A stretch of 64,000 nt of DNA from Capitella teleta (lineage: Eukaryota; Annelida; Polychaeta; Capitellidae): assembly GCA_000328365.1 (NCBI GenBank), contig KB297742.1:378269-442268 (forward strand), given 5' to 3'. Every line of letters starts with the position of its first letter. Within the stretch, counting starts at the first letter, position 1. The translations under genes were made by a program, and so were the position numbers. The notes beneath the pieces are model-generated. The model worked only from the letters and a program-made list of their open reading frames with translations. It was not told the DNA's origin and searched no databases. Shown piece by piece: positions 32,567 to 44,860 of the stretch.

Positions 32567-32770
32567 TCTTTTTTATTATTCTATTGTGCTCATGCGTGCA
32601 TATATCACATCCTGTGGTCGATTGGTCGATAGAACGTGTCTGTTCTTTAATTATTTCCTAAGTGGATTACCAGACGATGATACAATCTGTGGACCGCAGC
32701 TTATATTACCAAATACATGCAAGCATGTTATACACAAAGAGGCATTCATCATCCATGCACTCTGGTTAAA

Positions 32771-32811
<41 letters not shown>
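32771..32811. repeat. Poly(A) tract
   Basis: About 40 consecutive A. Confidence 0.9.
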
Positions 32812-32812
<1 letters not shown>

Positions 32813-33725
32813 AAAAAACCCTCTTAGTATCGCCGCATTGTATCGAGTTGGAGCACAGACGCAGCATCAGGTGTCAGCCTTTTATCGGCTGCCAAGAGAC
32901 GAGAACATTTTACCCCTTTTTTTTCTGCGTCATTTTTTGGGGGGGGGGGGGGGGGAATTGGAGGACTTCATTCAGCCCTGGAGACATACAATAATCCAGG
33001 GTATAAGCTATGCTAAATCACAAACTAGCATACGAATGGCACCTTCACTATCAATTCAGACACGGGGAACATGATTTACGAAGTCAAAGACATTTGATAA
33101 ATAGGTCACACGTGCCGATGAGACATACATCACAAACCAACAATGCAATAAGCTATTGATCTAAAAATAAAACATTGCACGTATGTGACAGGCAATTGGA
33201 ACCAGGTTCCAATTGGGAACCCTATATTTGCTGTTTACTACATCCATTCAGGTAATAAAAACTTATAATGTATATGTGAGGATCAAACGATTGTATCTCA
33301 GATGTGTATTTTTTTCATGATTTTGTTTTGCTTCTTTGCTGTCGAGTGACAACATTGTTGTCAAGGTGGCTGTGGCCCAAATTCTTTATTGACTGATATA
33401 TTTCTTTGCATTGATTTCACGCCTTCTTCAACTGGCGTTGTAACTTGTTCGAAGGCGTGTTATTACAATATAATATTAGGTAAAAGTGAAACAGTTTATA
33501 CAAATGAAGAAACACAATGCAAACGATACAAAATATCCAGAAAGAAAGCAATCGATAAAATAAGTTTAGCAGCTCATCTTCCGTCAGCAGGTCCCTCACC
33601 TGTGTTGCGATTTTTTTTCTATGAATTGAGACACAGTAGTACCCGGTAGGTAAAGACAAAGTGGTGTTGTTAATGACGTCACTGCAACAGCAATTTTCCA
33701 GTTGAAGAACTTGAGCATGGCCAAC

Positions 33726-33768
33726 TTTGTTTGTTTGTTTGTTTGTTTGTTTGTTTGTTTGTTTGTTC
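33726..33768. repeat. (TTTG)n microsatellite
   Basis: About ten TTTG units followed by a T run. Confidence 0.95.
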
Positions 33769-34912
33769 GTTTTTTTTTTTTTTTCGTGATCGCGGTCAAT
33801 GGAAGAAATAAAATTGATTGCTTTAATCTGCATCTGTGCCCTGGTTAAAACTAGTTTTCGTTTTCTGTTATGTCCTGTACTTTTTGTTAATCCCGTGAAG
33901 CTATTGATTTGATAGACGTATTCGTGCAAATACATAATACATTATATAGGTATGAATTCAATCCAATTAATAGCTGTCTCTACAAAGTTCCTCTTGCACA
34001 TATCACTAATTCTCTTTCATGGCTGAGGCTTTGGTGGGAGACAACCGTAAATGTATGACTTTTCTCCACGTGTGAATGGAACACGATCCATCACACGACA
34101 GAACCGAAGATCATCAATAATCCAAAAAGGTTATTCCCTTGTCCTCATCAGACCATTCATTCAGAGACCGTAGCACATGGTTAATGAACGAATAGGCACA
34201 TCTGGGTTACAATGTGACTCAGTTTAATTTTTATTGGATGTTGGCCCAGAAAGCAGGGCCTGCTTAGAGCAACTTGTGTAACTTCAGAGAGCTTAGCAGA
34301 TTAGAATTTAGTAGACTTCATAAGTGATATGCGCGATTTTATCGACACATAACATTAAATTGAGAATGAGACGTAATCATTTCAAAATTGGTAAGATCTT
34401 ACTACAATCCTTGTTTGTCGTCTACGTATTATGGTTTAATATACTTCTGGTTGTGCACACTGGGTTTGATTCAATTGAAGCTGGACCGCTTCAAAATTGT
34501 GCTAACCAGGCCTGGTGTCATACACTCAAACAAACAAACAAAACCTAATTCGCTTATTTTTTTGGATGTGTTTTATTCTTTTGGTGTGACCTTTTTGTAT
34601 AAACGCGTAAATATTAATCCGTTTCGGTTTAGTTCGGGATCTGGCATAGGAATAATTCAAAGTTTCCAATGAATGCTTTCAATTAGAACAATGATCTCAC
34701 GCGTTGAATGGAAAACAGGCAAACCAGACGCCCTTTGTGCCTCATGACATCCCGTCAACCCATCGACAACAATGCCGCTCCTATTTCATAGCTGTGCAAT
34801 AAACAGTAGGTTCCGGTCAATAAAACCATCGTAGGCTATATGTCTCCCGGTTGAGACTTCAGGACTATACAAGCGCATCCGAGCAATGGGCATTTTAAAT
34901 GACAAGGGCACA

Positions 34913-37900
34913 ATGAAACCGAACACGGGTTTTGCTCGATGGCTCCTGCAAACGGCGCTTTGGATTGCAATGTTGGAAGCAGCGTCACAAGACAAATTCA
35001 AACGCTACGGGAACATCTCAATTGACCCCTCGGCACGGAGGATGCCATTGGATTCTGGTCGAATGCGCAGTGCGATGGAATGTCTTGGTCTGTGTTCTCG
35101 ACGGAAGTGTTGTTTTTCAGCGATTGTTGTGGAGCAGCTTGATGGTTCAGTGGAGTGCATGATCTACAATGTGCCGTACAGGAACAAGTACTTTGTGCCT
35201 ACCCCTCGTACGCACTATTACCACAAGCACCCGATACACGGTAAGTATACTGGGTACGATGAGTATCTGCGAGGGTTGTTCGAAAAGTTCTCGGCCTAAC
35301 ATAGAACGCGTTATCACAGATCGAAAGTTGAAATTTCACTTGAATATAGGTTAACTTTCCAGATGAAAATTACGAGCATTAAATTTCCAGGAAAGTCACG
35401 TGATCACCTCTGGCACCAATTTGAGGGATGCAGGGGTCGGCATTTCATCAAAATGCGACAAACTCCTGATTTACGCGCTAATTCAAAATCAATTTTAGAC
35501 TATTATTCATTTACGGATAATATTATCTCCGATATTCTTCTCCTAAAGGCATCAAAGCAATGAGAAATAAATGTGTTTGTAACATTTTGATGGAATTAAA
35601 TATCATTATGGAATTATTAAAACATAGTCAAATTAAGCCCAGAAGAGAGTACTATATTACTTGCATAAAATCATGTTTCTGTTGGTCATTAAACATGAAT
35701 GAAAACGGGGAAAACATTATGTGATTATATCATTATTTCACAAACACATTTGCGTATTAATTTGCCTGCATGTGCCAAGTTTTACTGAAATCAAAGTATC
35801 CAAAGTAGTCCTAACGGTCCCGTAAACACGTTTCCCGCAATCATTTTATGGTATTTTTTTACGTTGCTGCAAAAGTTTACGTAACAAGATGATTCGGGCT
35901 CAATATATTATTTCACGAAAGAGCATTATTTATTCCTTCAGTGAGACATTGCAGTATTATTTTAGGAATCTAAATATTGTAAAATAATTAAAATAAAGTG
36001 ATATAATTATCCAGAACTGTCCATAAATATAACTATGACTACCTCTAAAGTCACTCTAAAATATGCATTTAGACACACACGTATAGTGACATATATTTAA
36101 CTAAATTATCGGTAAGGCAAAATCTTAAGGCAGCATCAGATGCCTCAAGTATAATTATGTCTCTTCCACACAACACAAATATTTAATGTATGTGGTAAAA
36201 TAATTAATTTAAATGGCCCCGTGGCTTTTTGATCGAATGATAAAAAATGGGCTGGTATTTTTTATGCACCCCCGTAGTGCGATTTCCGTGTTAACTTTTT
36301 TTTTTTATCGATATAATTCCATTTAATTTCATCACAGCAAAGCCAATACACAATGTACTAGATTAAAATTAGGGATCAAATGTTGCGAGAAATTGTTATG
36401 AGAGGCCCACAAATCAAACTTGTGATATCCCGACATCACCGACAGTGATATCGGTAGAAGTGCGCTCAATCAAAGACTACTGTAGTTATGCCAGTGAAAT
36501 ATTAAAGCTACGTGTGATGTTGTGAATAGTTGCTCTATCTATCACACTTCACGTCTCTTTGTACTGCGCGTTCTACGTTAGGCCAATAACTATTAGAACA
36601 ACCATTGCATAATAACTTGATAAGAAAATTTGAGCTAATCGAGTTATCCATATATATATTATGAGAGGTGGGGCCGAATGGTTAGCGTGCTCGCCTCGAA
36701 AGGGCTTGGCGCTGGCCACTGGAGGTTCAAAGCCAGCCATCAACATTGTGTCCTTGATTAAAGCACTTAACTCCCGCTTACCTCCTCGGACCACATATGC
36801 CTTAGTTGCTTCAGGATTTTAAGGTTAAATAAGCCCACAAAAATATAGCACCGAACTTCTACTTTCGTGGAAATTTAGTGAAGTAAGGATTTTAACGAAT
36901 CTTGACGCCTCGCCGACAAGGCTTCGGACTTGAGACCTCGACAGGCTTATATAGACTAATATATACAGACATATAGAATTGCAGTCTGGCAGTCAAAACA
37001 ACCGAGCCACTTGGATCGGTCACATCGTAAACATTGCCTTATTTGTACACACATTGTTTATCTCTGAAATTAAGGCCCCATTCTGTAGGGCTCCAAGCCA
37101 AGAGTAATATGAATCCAGGCGAAACTTCCTCTTCCCTGACGTTTACGAATGCGTTTTTGCTGTCTCATATGAAGAGCACGGAAATTAGCTAAATGCAGGA
37201 CAATCTGAACCACCTTGCGTTTTGCCCATGAAAGCTTTTGGTCAAACCATCAATGCAAGACGAAGTAAACAAACTGAACATGGACCTCTGTTCATCTCGG
37301 ATCATATTTAGATGACTTTTTAATGGCTTTTTTGAGTGGCGAGAGACTATTTTCTTAAATTTAGTCAACTGTGAATGATATTCAAAACAAATTATAATAC
37401 AATTTTCCTGCCCAGGCAGAATAGCTTGAAACGAGATGAGTGCGAGATTTCTTTTACGAGAACTGCTGAAAGATCTACTAACTCGACGGCTCCCATTGTT
37501 AACAATTGGATAATTACTTATGTCACGTCACCACAATCGAACGCGAGATTTTAAACCTTTCAAATAAGATGTATCTAAGAACTAGCCCACCTCAAGTGTA
37601 ATCTCTAAAATATGTCAGTCAAAAGACGTATTTGTCTTTTGGGATGCATCCTCTAGCTACTACCATCCGTTACTAGCTCAAAATAACCAGGGGTCCTCTT
37701 TAAGAAGCGCTTCAATAACTCTTTAAAATATTCCGACAAATTCGGAATTTGCCTCAATCTGTTGTAGATGCGCGTACTCTTTTGAGAAAGATCACTATGG
37801 CACACCCACATTACGTCGGTAGCGCCCTCCTATCAGCTTTGATAGAGGAGGACAGAGGCACATGCCAAGTACAAACAAGAGGATAGGGTGCATCCAATCA

Positions 37901-38407
37901 ACTCAAGTAACCACATCTGCTCATATGTTCCTCAGAGCTTGCAAGACAAACATTGGCCTGGCCATACTTTTTGTATTTCAGTCACAGTCGTTCTCGTCGT
38001 AACTATAGCCAGTTGTAGACTTAAGTGTATCTTTTATTGGTATGCATACACACTTTATGAAAAACTGGTTATATTAATACAAATAATGTGTATACATGAG
38101 TATCAAATATTAATGACTCATATCTCTCCCTTCTTCCCTTGCAGAAGCCTTGAAAGTTCTGCAATGGGGGACGATGATACCCGACCATGGAATAGTGGGA
38201 ATGCCTTTCAACCAACAAAGCTATACTGGTAAAACGAGGGCTGAATGCAGACAACTTTGTGAAGCTGCAACGACCATGATGTGTCTCTCGATTGATACAC
38301 ACATCTCTAATGCTTGCCAATTGAGCGAATACTACAAAGACCTGAGCGGAGGTGCCTTTATGCCCTACGGTGGCTATCAGTATCAGGATAGGGTTTGTGT
38401 GGAGTGA
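34913..38407 (+). CDS. PAN/apple-like secreted protein A, two exons (196 aa)
   Basis: Exons 34913-35240 and 38145-38407 (TGA), joined by gtaagt/cttgcag in matching phase; 591 nt. An N-terminal signal peptide is visible (ARWLLQTALWIAMLEAAS). Each exon encodes one Cys-patterned module: exon 1 has ECLGLCSRRKCCFSAI and VECMIYN; exon 2 has ECRQLC, MMCLSID, ACQLSEYY and a final VCVE. This C-x3-C ... C ... C spacing resembles PAN/apple domains, which bind proteins or glycans outside the cell. Start: the ATG shared with the third copy (MKPNTG) was preferred over an in-frame ATG at 34886. The 2.9 kb intron holds a SINE. Ligand unknown; the PAN assignment is from pattern only. Confidence 0.7.
36655..36845 (+). 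mobile_element. tRNA-derived SINE in intron of PAN gene A
   Basis: A box TGGCCGAATGGTTAGCG-like (gggccgaatggttagcg, about 36670) and B box ggttcaaagcc (36725) at tRNA spacing. A body follows (gattaaagcacttaact, cctcggaccacatatgcc), ending near the aagcccacaaaaat string. The right border is approximate. Absent from the intron of the third copy. Confidence 0.65.
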
Positions 38408-38954
38408 CGTACACTGGGCATTTAGGCACGAATGCATGCATGTTTATGCAGATGCATTTAAATGATATACATATAGTCAGATAACAGAATATTGTGTTCC
38501 TATAGCTGCACATTAAAATGCTGCACATGCAAGGGCAAGACAAATCAAAATTGAGGATGAGTTCTTTGTGACTGAGTAGGCCATGGCAAAAATACCAAGA
38601 GAAGAAGAAGTACAGTATAATGCAATGCACCATTCACTGTGATTTACGTGTACTTTTCGAACGCTGACAACAAAAGGCTGAGAATGTGGCCAAGACAGAA
38701 AATCTCTACACCAATAATCGATACATATTCCACCCGTACATTCAAAGTATATTCAAAGTGCTGTCCAATATTCATGATTTCTAAATGAATGCGCTTGCGT
38801 TTTGGCTATATCTCAATTTTTCATTTGCCGCCAGATTAAGCTGAATTCTATTCCCCCCCCCCCTTTTTTTTCCTTTCAATAATTATTTGCAAATACTCTT
38901 CCTAGTGACTTCATTTGGATGTACAAAATGTGATAAGTTGGAAACTTTAACCTA

Positions 38955-39265
38955 GGATATCGGTTTAACCGACTGACTACAATCCTATGCTGACCGTGGG
39001 GGTCGAGGTCCCGGGTTCGAGACCCGATCAGGCCACGGGGGTTATGATTGTGAATTATGATTGCTATAATTGTAATTCTTCGGTGACTCTACAGTGCTGC
39101 CCAACTGCGTAACAAGGCCGGGCGCTGTGTACTACTGTCTATGGTGGTATGCAGGATAAAGAACCCTTGGGATTTATCGATAAGAGTAGGGGGAAAACCC
39201 CGGTCCCGGGCCTTCTGTTCTGGCGCCCGTATCACCCGAATGGGTTGCGTGGAGCCGTAAAAACC
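38955..39265 (+). mobile_element. SINE-like repeat, family C copy 2
   Basis: The tRNA-like head has a near-perfect B box, gggttcgagaccc (39012). The remainder matches 21716-22000 in reverse: aatcctatgctgacc, aacccttgggatttatc, ttctggcgcc and acccgaatgggttgcgtgga. Two copies of about 300 bp in one window suggest an abundant family. Confidence 0.65.
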
Positions 39266-39395
39266 CATCACGCATCACGCACGCATTGACCTATGATGCT
39301 GATGATATTAATAAGATAAGATATGTATCGTCCGTCGGTAATCCAACTTCAAACACGACTCAAAATGAGACAAGCCCTAATTTTATTATTATTAT

Positions 39396-39431
<36 letters not shown>
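39396..39431. repeat. Poly(T) tract
   Basis: About 35 T after a short (ATT)n run. Confidence 0.9.
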
Positions 39432-39435
<4 letters not shown>

Positions 39436-39669
39436 AATGTTCTCACAAAAGTCCGAAATAAAGAGCACGCTTCTGAATCAATTCTGAAAGAAAAAAAAAA
39501 TATCCTTTGAAATCGGAAGAAACAAACACAAACTCCTCACCAATCACTGATTTTATATAGAATCAATGAGAAAGCATTCCGAGAAATTGCTGCGCTAAGA
39601 AGAACAATCGATGCCTCCCTACAATAGAACTCTCGTCAACTCCAGAGGAATCTAGTCTCTTAGTGAGAG

Positions 39670-42600
39670 ATGGCGCGGACGCACGAGTACATCGTCGTTC
39701 TTCTTCTGGGACAAAACTTGACCAGCGCTTTGTTGGCCCAATCATATGACATCAACAAGGACATTGGTCTGGTCAGCAATCGGGCATTGCGTTCTCCAAT
39801 TGAGGAATTATCCAGGGAGTCGCTGGCCGAATGTTCTGTGCAATGCAGTAGTAGAAAATGTTGCATGTCAGTCATTGCAAAGTTAAGCGCAAATGGAAGC
39901 TATACATGTTTGATCTTTGATTTGTTTTATCAGCAACCGGATTTGGTGGCTACACCTGATTCGTGGTATCTAACGAAATCTCCTATCAGAGGTGAGTGTT
40001 CTTTAAAACTTCTTTTTACTTTTTATGGCGCTCTCATTGTATAAAGTATGAGTAAATTTAGATATTAAGTTCTGGTTATTTATTTAGGCGTACAATGTAC
40101 CCGAGAGGCTATACTATTTTATGAGGTTTTTCTCCCTCGCCTTAAAATGTGTCTTTTTCTTAGCGATGGGAGGTCTCCTCGTAGTGGGAAAAGAGGGATA
40201 TGAATCACGGGAGAAATGAAGTTATGGACGAATGGCGTTTTGTTTGGAAGGAAAAAAAAATAATAAAAAGGGTCAAAAACCCCACAAAGGCCCAAGAATG
40301 GCCTGGACAAAATGTTCTAATTGGGACATTTTGCGTGCCAATATCCAATGTTGCGTCAATCCAACATGTCCATGCATTGAACAAGTCTCCTGTAAGTTTT
40401 TGCCCGAAGTAAATGTCTGTATTATGTTACCTAAGCGACCTTGCTGGTGCACATCAAACTAATCCGATGAATTCCTCTTTCCACGAACTATCGCAACGAA
40501 CAGCATTATTATAACGGATTATAGTCATTGCACCAGAACCATAAGGGCTAACGCACAATTATTGGGTGCAAGAAAGTGAAGAAAAATATTATGATGCATA
40601 TATTATAATTGGGAAGAACAGTCTTTGACTCAAGTCAAATACCTATAAATACTCGTTGAGGTGGGGCAAGTTATCAATTTGTTTCCGCTTTCACCCCTAT
40701 ATTTATTATCATTGTTCAATTTGTTCATACATGGATAGTAAAAGGTGCAAAATTTAATAACCAGGAAAAATGTTTGTTTCGCTCCAGATTTCTGACTACA
40801 ATTGGGAAAATATAATGTTATAATTATCATCGTACTTGAGAATTTATATTATAATAGCTTCACAAAAATTTTTACAATGGTTGGCTCAGTTTGCGAAGAA
40901 TAATATGCTTTTGCATTGTACTATGGACCAGGGAATAAATATTCAAAAATTTTTGCATCTCCGTGTTGGCGGTGGCGCTATAAACAATTAAGACAATTTG
41001 ACGTCTTAATTACCTCACAACATTTGGTCATTGCGCAATTCAAGGGGTGTACGACTGAACACTGTTGCACATGTTCATTGTCCAGGGGAGAACCCATTGT
41101 ATGATATCTTTATAAAGCAAGTCTTACCTTGATTAACACTGTTTAAAGCAGTTTTCTATCTAACCTCAGAGCTGAATCCAAGACCTTTTGCTAAAGCCGT
41201 CCTTTTATGGGCGAACAAAGAGACACCCGAAAGCAACGCATTTATAGTTGTTATTAAGAGCAAACCACTATGAACGATTGAGCCGTAATTAGGATAATTA
41301 CAAACATATCGGACACATTATTGCGTGCGGGCACTCATTAATCACAACTTGATGTCAACCTGAGGGAACTATATGAATGCTATTTTGCACGATAAAAGTG
41401 AATGAAGGAACGAACTAATTGCATTTCCCACACCAAAGTCATTGATTGAGTTAAGATACATTCGAAAATTATGATAAATGTCAATGGTAAATGGTCTTTC
41501 TTTATACCTGTAGTTTCACGCGTTATTTTGGCTCACCTTGCAGTCACGCACGAAAGACTGCAAATTTGCAGTGCACAATTGTATCATTTCAAATTTCATT
41601 TGGTTCAGCTTCAAAGGGAACAAGTTGAGACATTTTTAAGTACCGTTTCATTCTATACATAAAGTGGGCGAAAAGTAGTCTATCTACTACATGTTAAAGA
41701 TCTCAATGTTCTTCAATGGTGTTGCGCATTTCTGAGAAAGTGTTACAAAACAGATCGTAGAGTAAATATCACACAAAGATAAGAGAAAACAAAGCAACAT
41801 ATAGATTTTGTTTTTTGAAAAAAAAAAAAAAAAAATCTATAATAAATACTTGGTATGGTTTGTCATACTGCTATATTCCTGTCAGTTCTATTCCATTATC
41901 AATCAATATTTATGCCGATTCATCTCAATTAATAGAGTGCACTCATCATTCCTCGATATTTTCATTAGTGGCGCAAACAGGGCCCGGGACCATGGTAGTG
42001 CTTCATATTGAGCGCATAATTAAGGCAACGCTCTAGTACTATTGTTTTGTTTGAGAATGCTATTGTTGTGAAAGTAGCACTAATGTTTATCTCCTAAAAT
42101 CAAAACAAAACAGAGAGTTTCTATTGAAGCGCCATCCAAGAGATGACATTCCTCAATGTTCTTTCAGGGGCTCACCTGATTTTGTTTGATTTCTTTGAGA
42201 TCCCTCACCACTCACATCTAAATGTTCCTCACTCATTTAAAATAAAATAAAAATTAATTGATTTCTTGCATATAGATGTGCACAGAATAACATAGTCAAT
42301 CCATACCAGGTAATTATTTTTAGAATAAAAAAATATATAATTTTAAATAAAATACAATTTAGCCAATTTTAGAGTTTTGTTTTCAACATGGAGTAGACTA
42401 CTTATGGCCCACTCTGTCTAATATTAATATTTATATCTCATAATCACGATCAATTTTTGCTTTACAGTTAAACATCTTTCCTCTTTTTCAATTGCATTCT
42501 CTTATACTGCTACTGCAGAAGCCATGGCTGTAATGCAGTGGGCTCCGGTGATGACAGACTATGGCATCAGTGGAGCAGCCTACAACCAACAAGTCTACAT

Positions 42601-42787
42601 GGCTAAATCACCCGATGAATGCAGGAAGCTTTGTGAAGAGACGACAAGCTTCCTTTGCGTCTCAATTGATACAAGTGTCCGGGATGGCAATACATGCCAA
42701 TTGAGCGCATACTACAAGGACCTATGCGAGGGACATTTTAGTAGATTTCCCGCTTATAATCACCACGAGAGAATCTGTGTTGAGTGA
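39670..42787 (+). CDS. PAN/apple-like secreted protein B, two exons (196 aa)
   Basis: Exons 39670-39991 and 42519-42787 (TGA), donor agag|gtgagt and acceptor actgcag in matching phase, again 591 nt. A signal peptide is present (EYIVVLLLGQNLTSALLA). Exon 1 module: ECSVQCSSRKCCMSVI and YTCLIFD. Exon 2 module: ECRKLC, FLCVSID, TCQLSAYYKDLC and a terminal ICVE, one Cys more than gene A. It shares architecture and length with gene A but is clearly diverged, so this is an older duplication. Expected to be secreted. Partner unknown. Confidence 0.7.
39992..42518. other. Intron of PAN gene B
   Basis: 2.5 kb, AT-rich. A Cys-rich frame near 40302-40462 was considered as an extra exon and rejected. An A-run occurs at about 41818-41835. 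No repeats recognised. Confidence 0.5.
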
Positions 42788-44046
42788 TCTTTTGGTAACA
42801 CATTGGGACGATATTAGTTTGCTGCAATATGTATATATTTTGCATAAATGATTACGGAATTCCCACTTCATATTGCGTTTTGCTGACTTTTTTTACTGGC
42901 TGTCACGTGATTGCGGTGATATTTGCAAATGATTTTTGTGTGTGCAAAATTTCACCATTAACATGAAGGTGTTGACACCAACACTTTAGATTATACTGTT
43001 GCAATTCTTTACGGATTTACACTGAAAAGGTGAGAACGAAATTGAAAATGGCAGTTTGGCAGATCTATAATCCGGATTTTGTGTGCTCTTTGCCTCTGGA
43101 AAAGTAACCGATGCACGGCCAATGGCGATTTGTGCGTGTATAGGATATCTACATATATCCACCTCATAATTATGGTCGTTGAATTAGCCAGAGCAGGTTG
43201 GAACGTGGCCTTACAGTCGGAATATGATTCATGTGAGTATTCATTTCCACCCTGAAAAAAGAAGCAATTCACCAGCGATAAATGAAAGTACTGTGTCAAT
43301 ATTATTTGTGAGATAACAATCCGTCACTGACCGCCCATTCATGGTGTGGTATGGGTATAATTCAAAGTCTCCAATGAATGAATGAATAAATGAATGAATA
43401 AATGAATGAATGAATGAATGAATGAATGAATGAATGAATGAATGAATGAATGAATGAATGAATGAATGAATGAATGAATGAATGAATGAATGAATGAATG
43501 AATGAATGAATGAATGAATGAATGAATGAATGAATGAATGAATGAATGAATGAATGAATGAATGAATGAATGAAAGAAAGAAAGAATGAATGAATGAATG
43601 AATGAATGAATGAATGAATGAATGAATGAATGAATGAATGAATGAATGAATGAATGAAAGAATGAATGAATGAATGAATGAATGAATGAATGAATGAATG
43701 AATGAATGAATGAATGAATGAATGAATGAATGAATGAATGAATGAATGAATGAATGAATGAATGAATGAATGAATGAATGAATGAATGAATGAATGAATG
43801 AATGAATGAATGAATGAATGAATGAATGAATGCATTCAATTATAGAACAATGATCGCACATAGGTAACAATAAGACCGTTGTTCCTCCTATGCAAAAGAC
43901 AGTGACGTACGCCCCTCCCATTCCGTAGCGGAGCAATATACATGCACATTAGGTTCCAGTGAATATACACGAGCAAAACCAGACTCCATTACTCCAGGTT
44001 GATGTTGTAAAACTACAAGCTCTGATAATTAAAGGACAATGGCACA
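42788..44046. other. Spacer between PAN gene B and copy C
   Basis: Left part unremarkable. From about 43340 it is homologous to the upstream region of PAN gene A (34640-34820) but carries a large TGAA microsatellite. Confidence 0.7.
43373..43832. repeat. (AATG)n microsatellite, about 115 units
   Basis: 460 bases of AATG/TGAA tetranucleotide with a few AATA and AAAG variants near its left edge and at 43574 and 43657. It is open in three minus-strand frames, giving spurious Ser-Phe-Ile-His polypeptides. In the homologous flank of gene A the same spot has only two units (about 34668-34675). Confidence 0.97.
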
Positions 44047-44860
44047 ATGAAACCGAACACTGGTGTTGCTCGATGGCTCCTGCGAACGGCGCTTTGGATT
44101 GCAATGTTGGAAGCAGCGTCACAAGACAAATTCAAACGCTACGGGAACATCTCAATTGACCCCTCGGCACGGAGGATGCCATTGGATTCTGGTCGAATGC
44201 GCAGTGCGATGGAATGTCTTGGTCTGTGTTCTCGACGAAAGTGTTGTTTTTCAGCGATTGTTTAGGAGCAGCTTGATGGTTCAGTAGAGTGCATGATCTA
44301 CAATGTGCCGTACAGGAACAAGTACTTTGTGCCTACCCATCGTACGCACTATTACCACAAGCACCCGATACACGGTAAGTATACTGGGTACGATGAGTTC
44401 CTGTAATAACTTGATAAGAGAATTTGAGCAACTCGAGTTATGTAAATTTTTCCTTTCATGGAAGTAATTGTGATTTTTAGACTCCAGTTTAAGGCTAACA
44501 GTTCCATGAAAGGAGGAGAGAGGCAGATGCGTAAACATGGATATTTTATAACTATTAAACATAAATGGTTCATACCTCTCCCTTCCCTTGCAGAAGCCTT
44601 GAGAGTTCTGCAATGGGGGACGATGATACCCGACCATGGAATCGTACGAAGGCCGTACGTACAATCAACAAAGCTATGCTGGTAAAACGAGGGCTGAATG
44701 CAGACAACTTTTTGAAGCTGCAACGACCATGATGTGTCTCTCAATTGATACACACACCGACAATTCTTGCCAATTGAGCGAATATTACCAAGACGTGAGT
44801 GAAGGGGCTTTCGCGTTTTACAAGAACTTTCAATATCAAGATAGGATTTGTGTGGAGTGA
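44047..44860 (+). pseudogene. PAN/apple-like gene copy C, recent broken duplicate of gene A
   Basis: Exon 1 (44047-44374) is nearly identical to gene A exon 1, same length and same gtaagt donor, but codon 73 is TAG (44263-44265) where A has GTG. Exon 2 (44594-44860) starts at the same acceptor but has four extra bases around 44641-44665 relative to A, shifting the frame; the Cys-rich remainder and the terminal TGA are still recognisable in another frame. The intron has shrunk to 219 bp, against 2.9 kb in A, while keeping both ends. Near-identity of exon 1 shows a recent copy or gene conversion. An allele or assembly effect cannot be excluded. Confidence 0.75.

Larger units (their letters stand above)
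31940..34912. other. Intergenic stretch between SAXO and the PAN cluster
   Basis: SAXO 3' UTR, then low-complexity sequence: a T tract (about 32477-32516) running into an N gap, an A tract (32771-32811), a G run (32939-32955) and a TTTG microsatellite (33726-33768). The last 300 bases are homologous to the region just upstream of the third PAN gene (43330-44046). No other gene seen. Confidence 0.6.
38408..39669. other. Intergenic stretch between PAN genes A and B
   Basis: Contains SINE family C copy 2 (38955-39265) and a T tract (about 39396-39431). No gene recognised. Confidence 0.6.

Noticed and set aside
32457-33074. 205-codon plus-strand frame
   Set aside because: Runs through poly(T), the N gap and poly(A); no coding character.
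38407-39300. tRNA gene at the strong B box near 39012
   Set aside because: The same ~300 bp body recurs at 21716-22000, so it is a dispersed repeat.
40302-40462. Cys-rich frame as an extra exon of PAN gene B
   Set aside because: No clean acceptor/donor pair with matching phase, no counterpart in gene A, and exons 1 and 2 already join perfectly.
43241-43936. Long minus-strand frames of Ser-Phe-Ile-His repeats
   Set aside because: Product of the AATG microsatellite; open in three frames because a tetranucleotide without stops is open by default.
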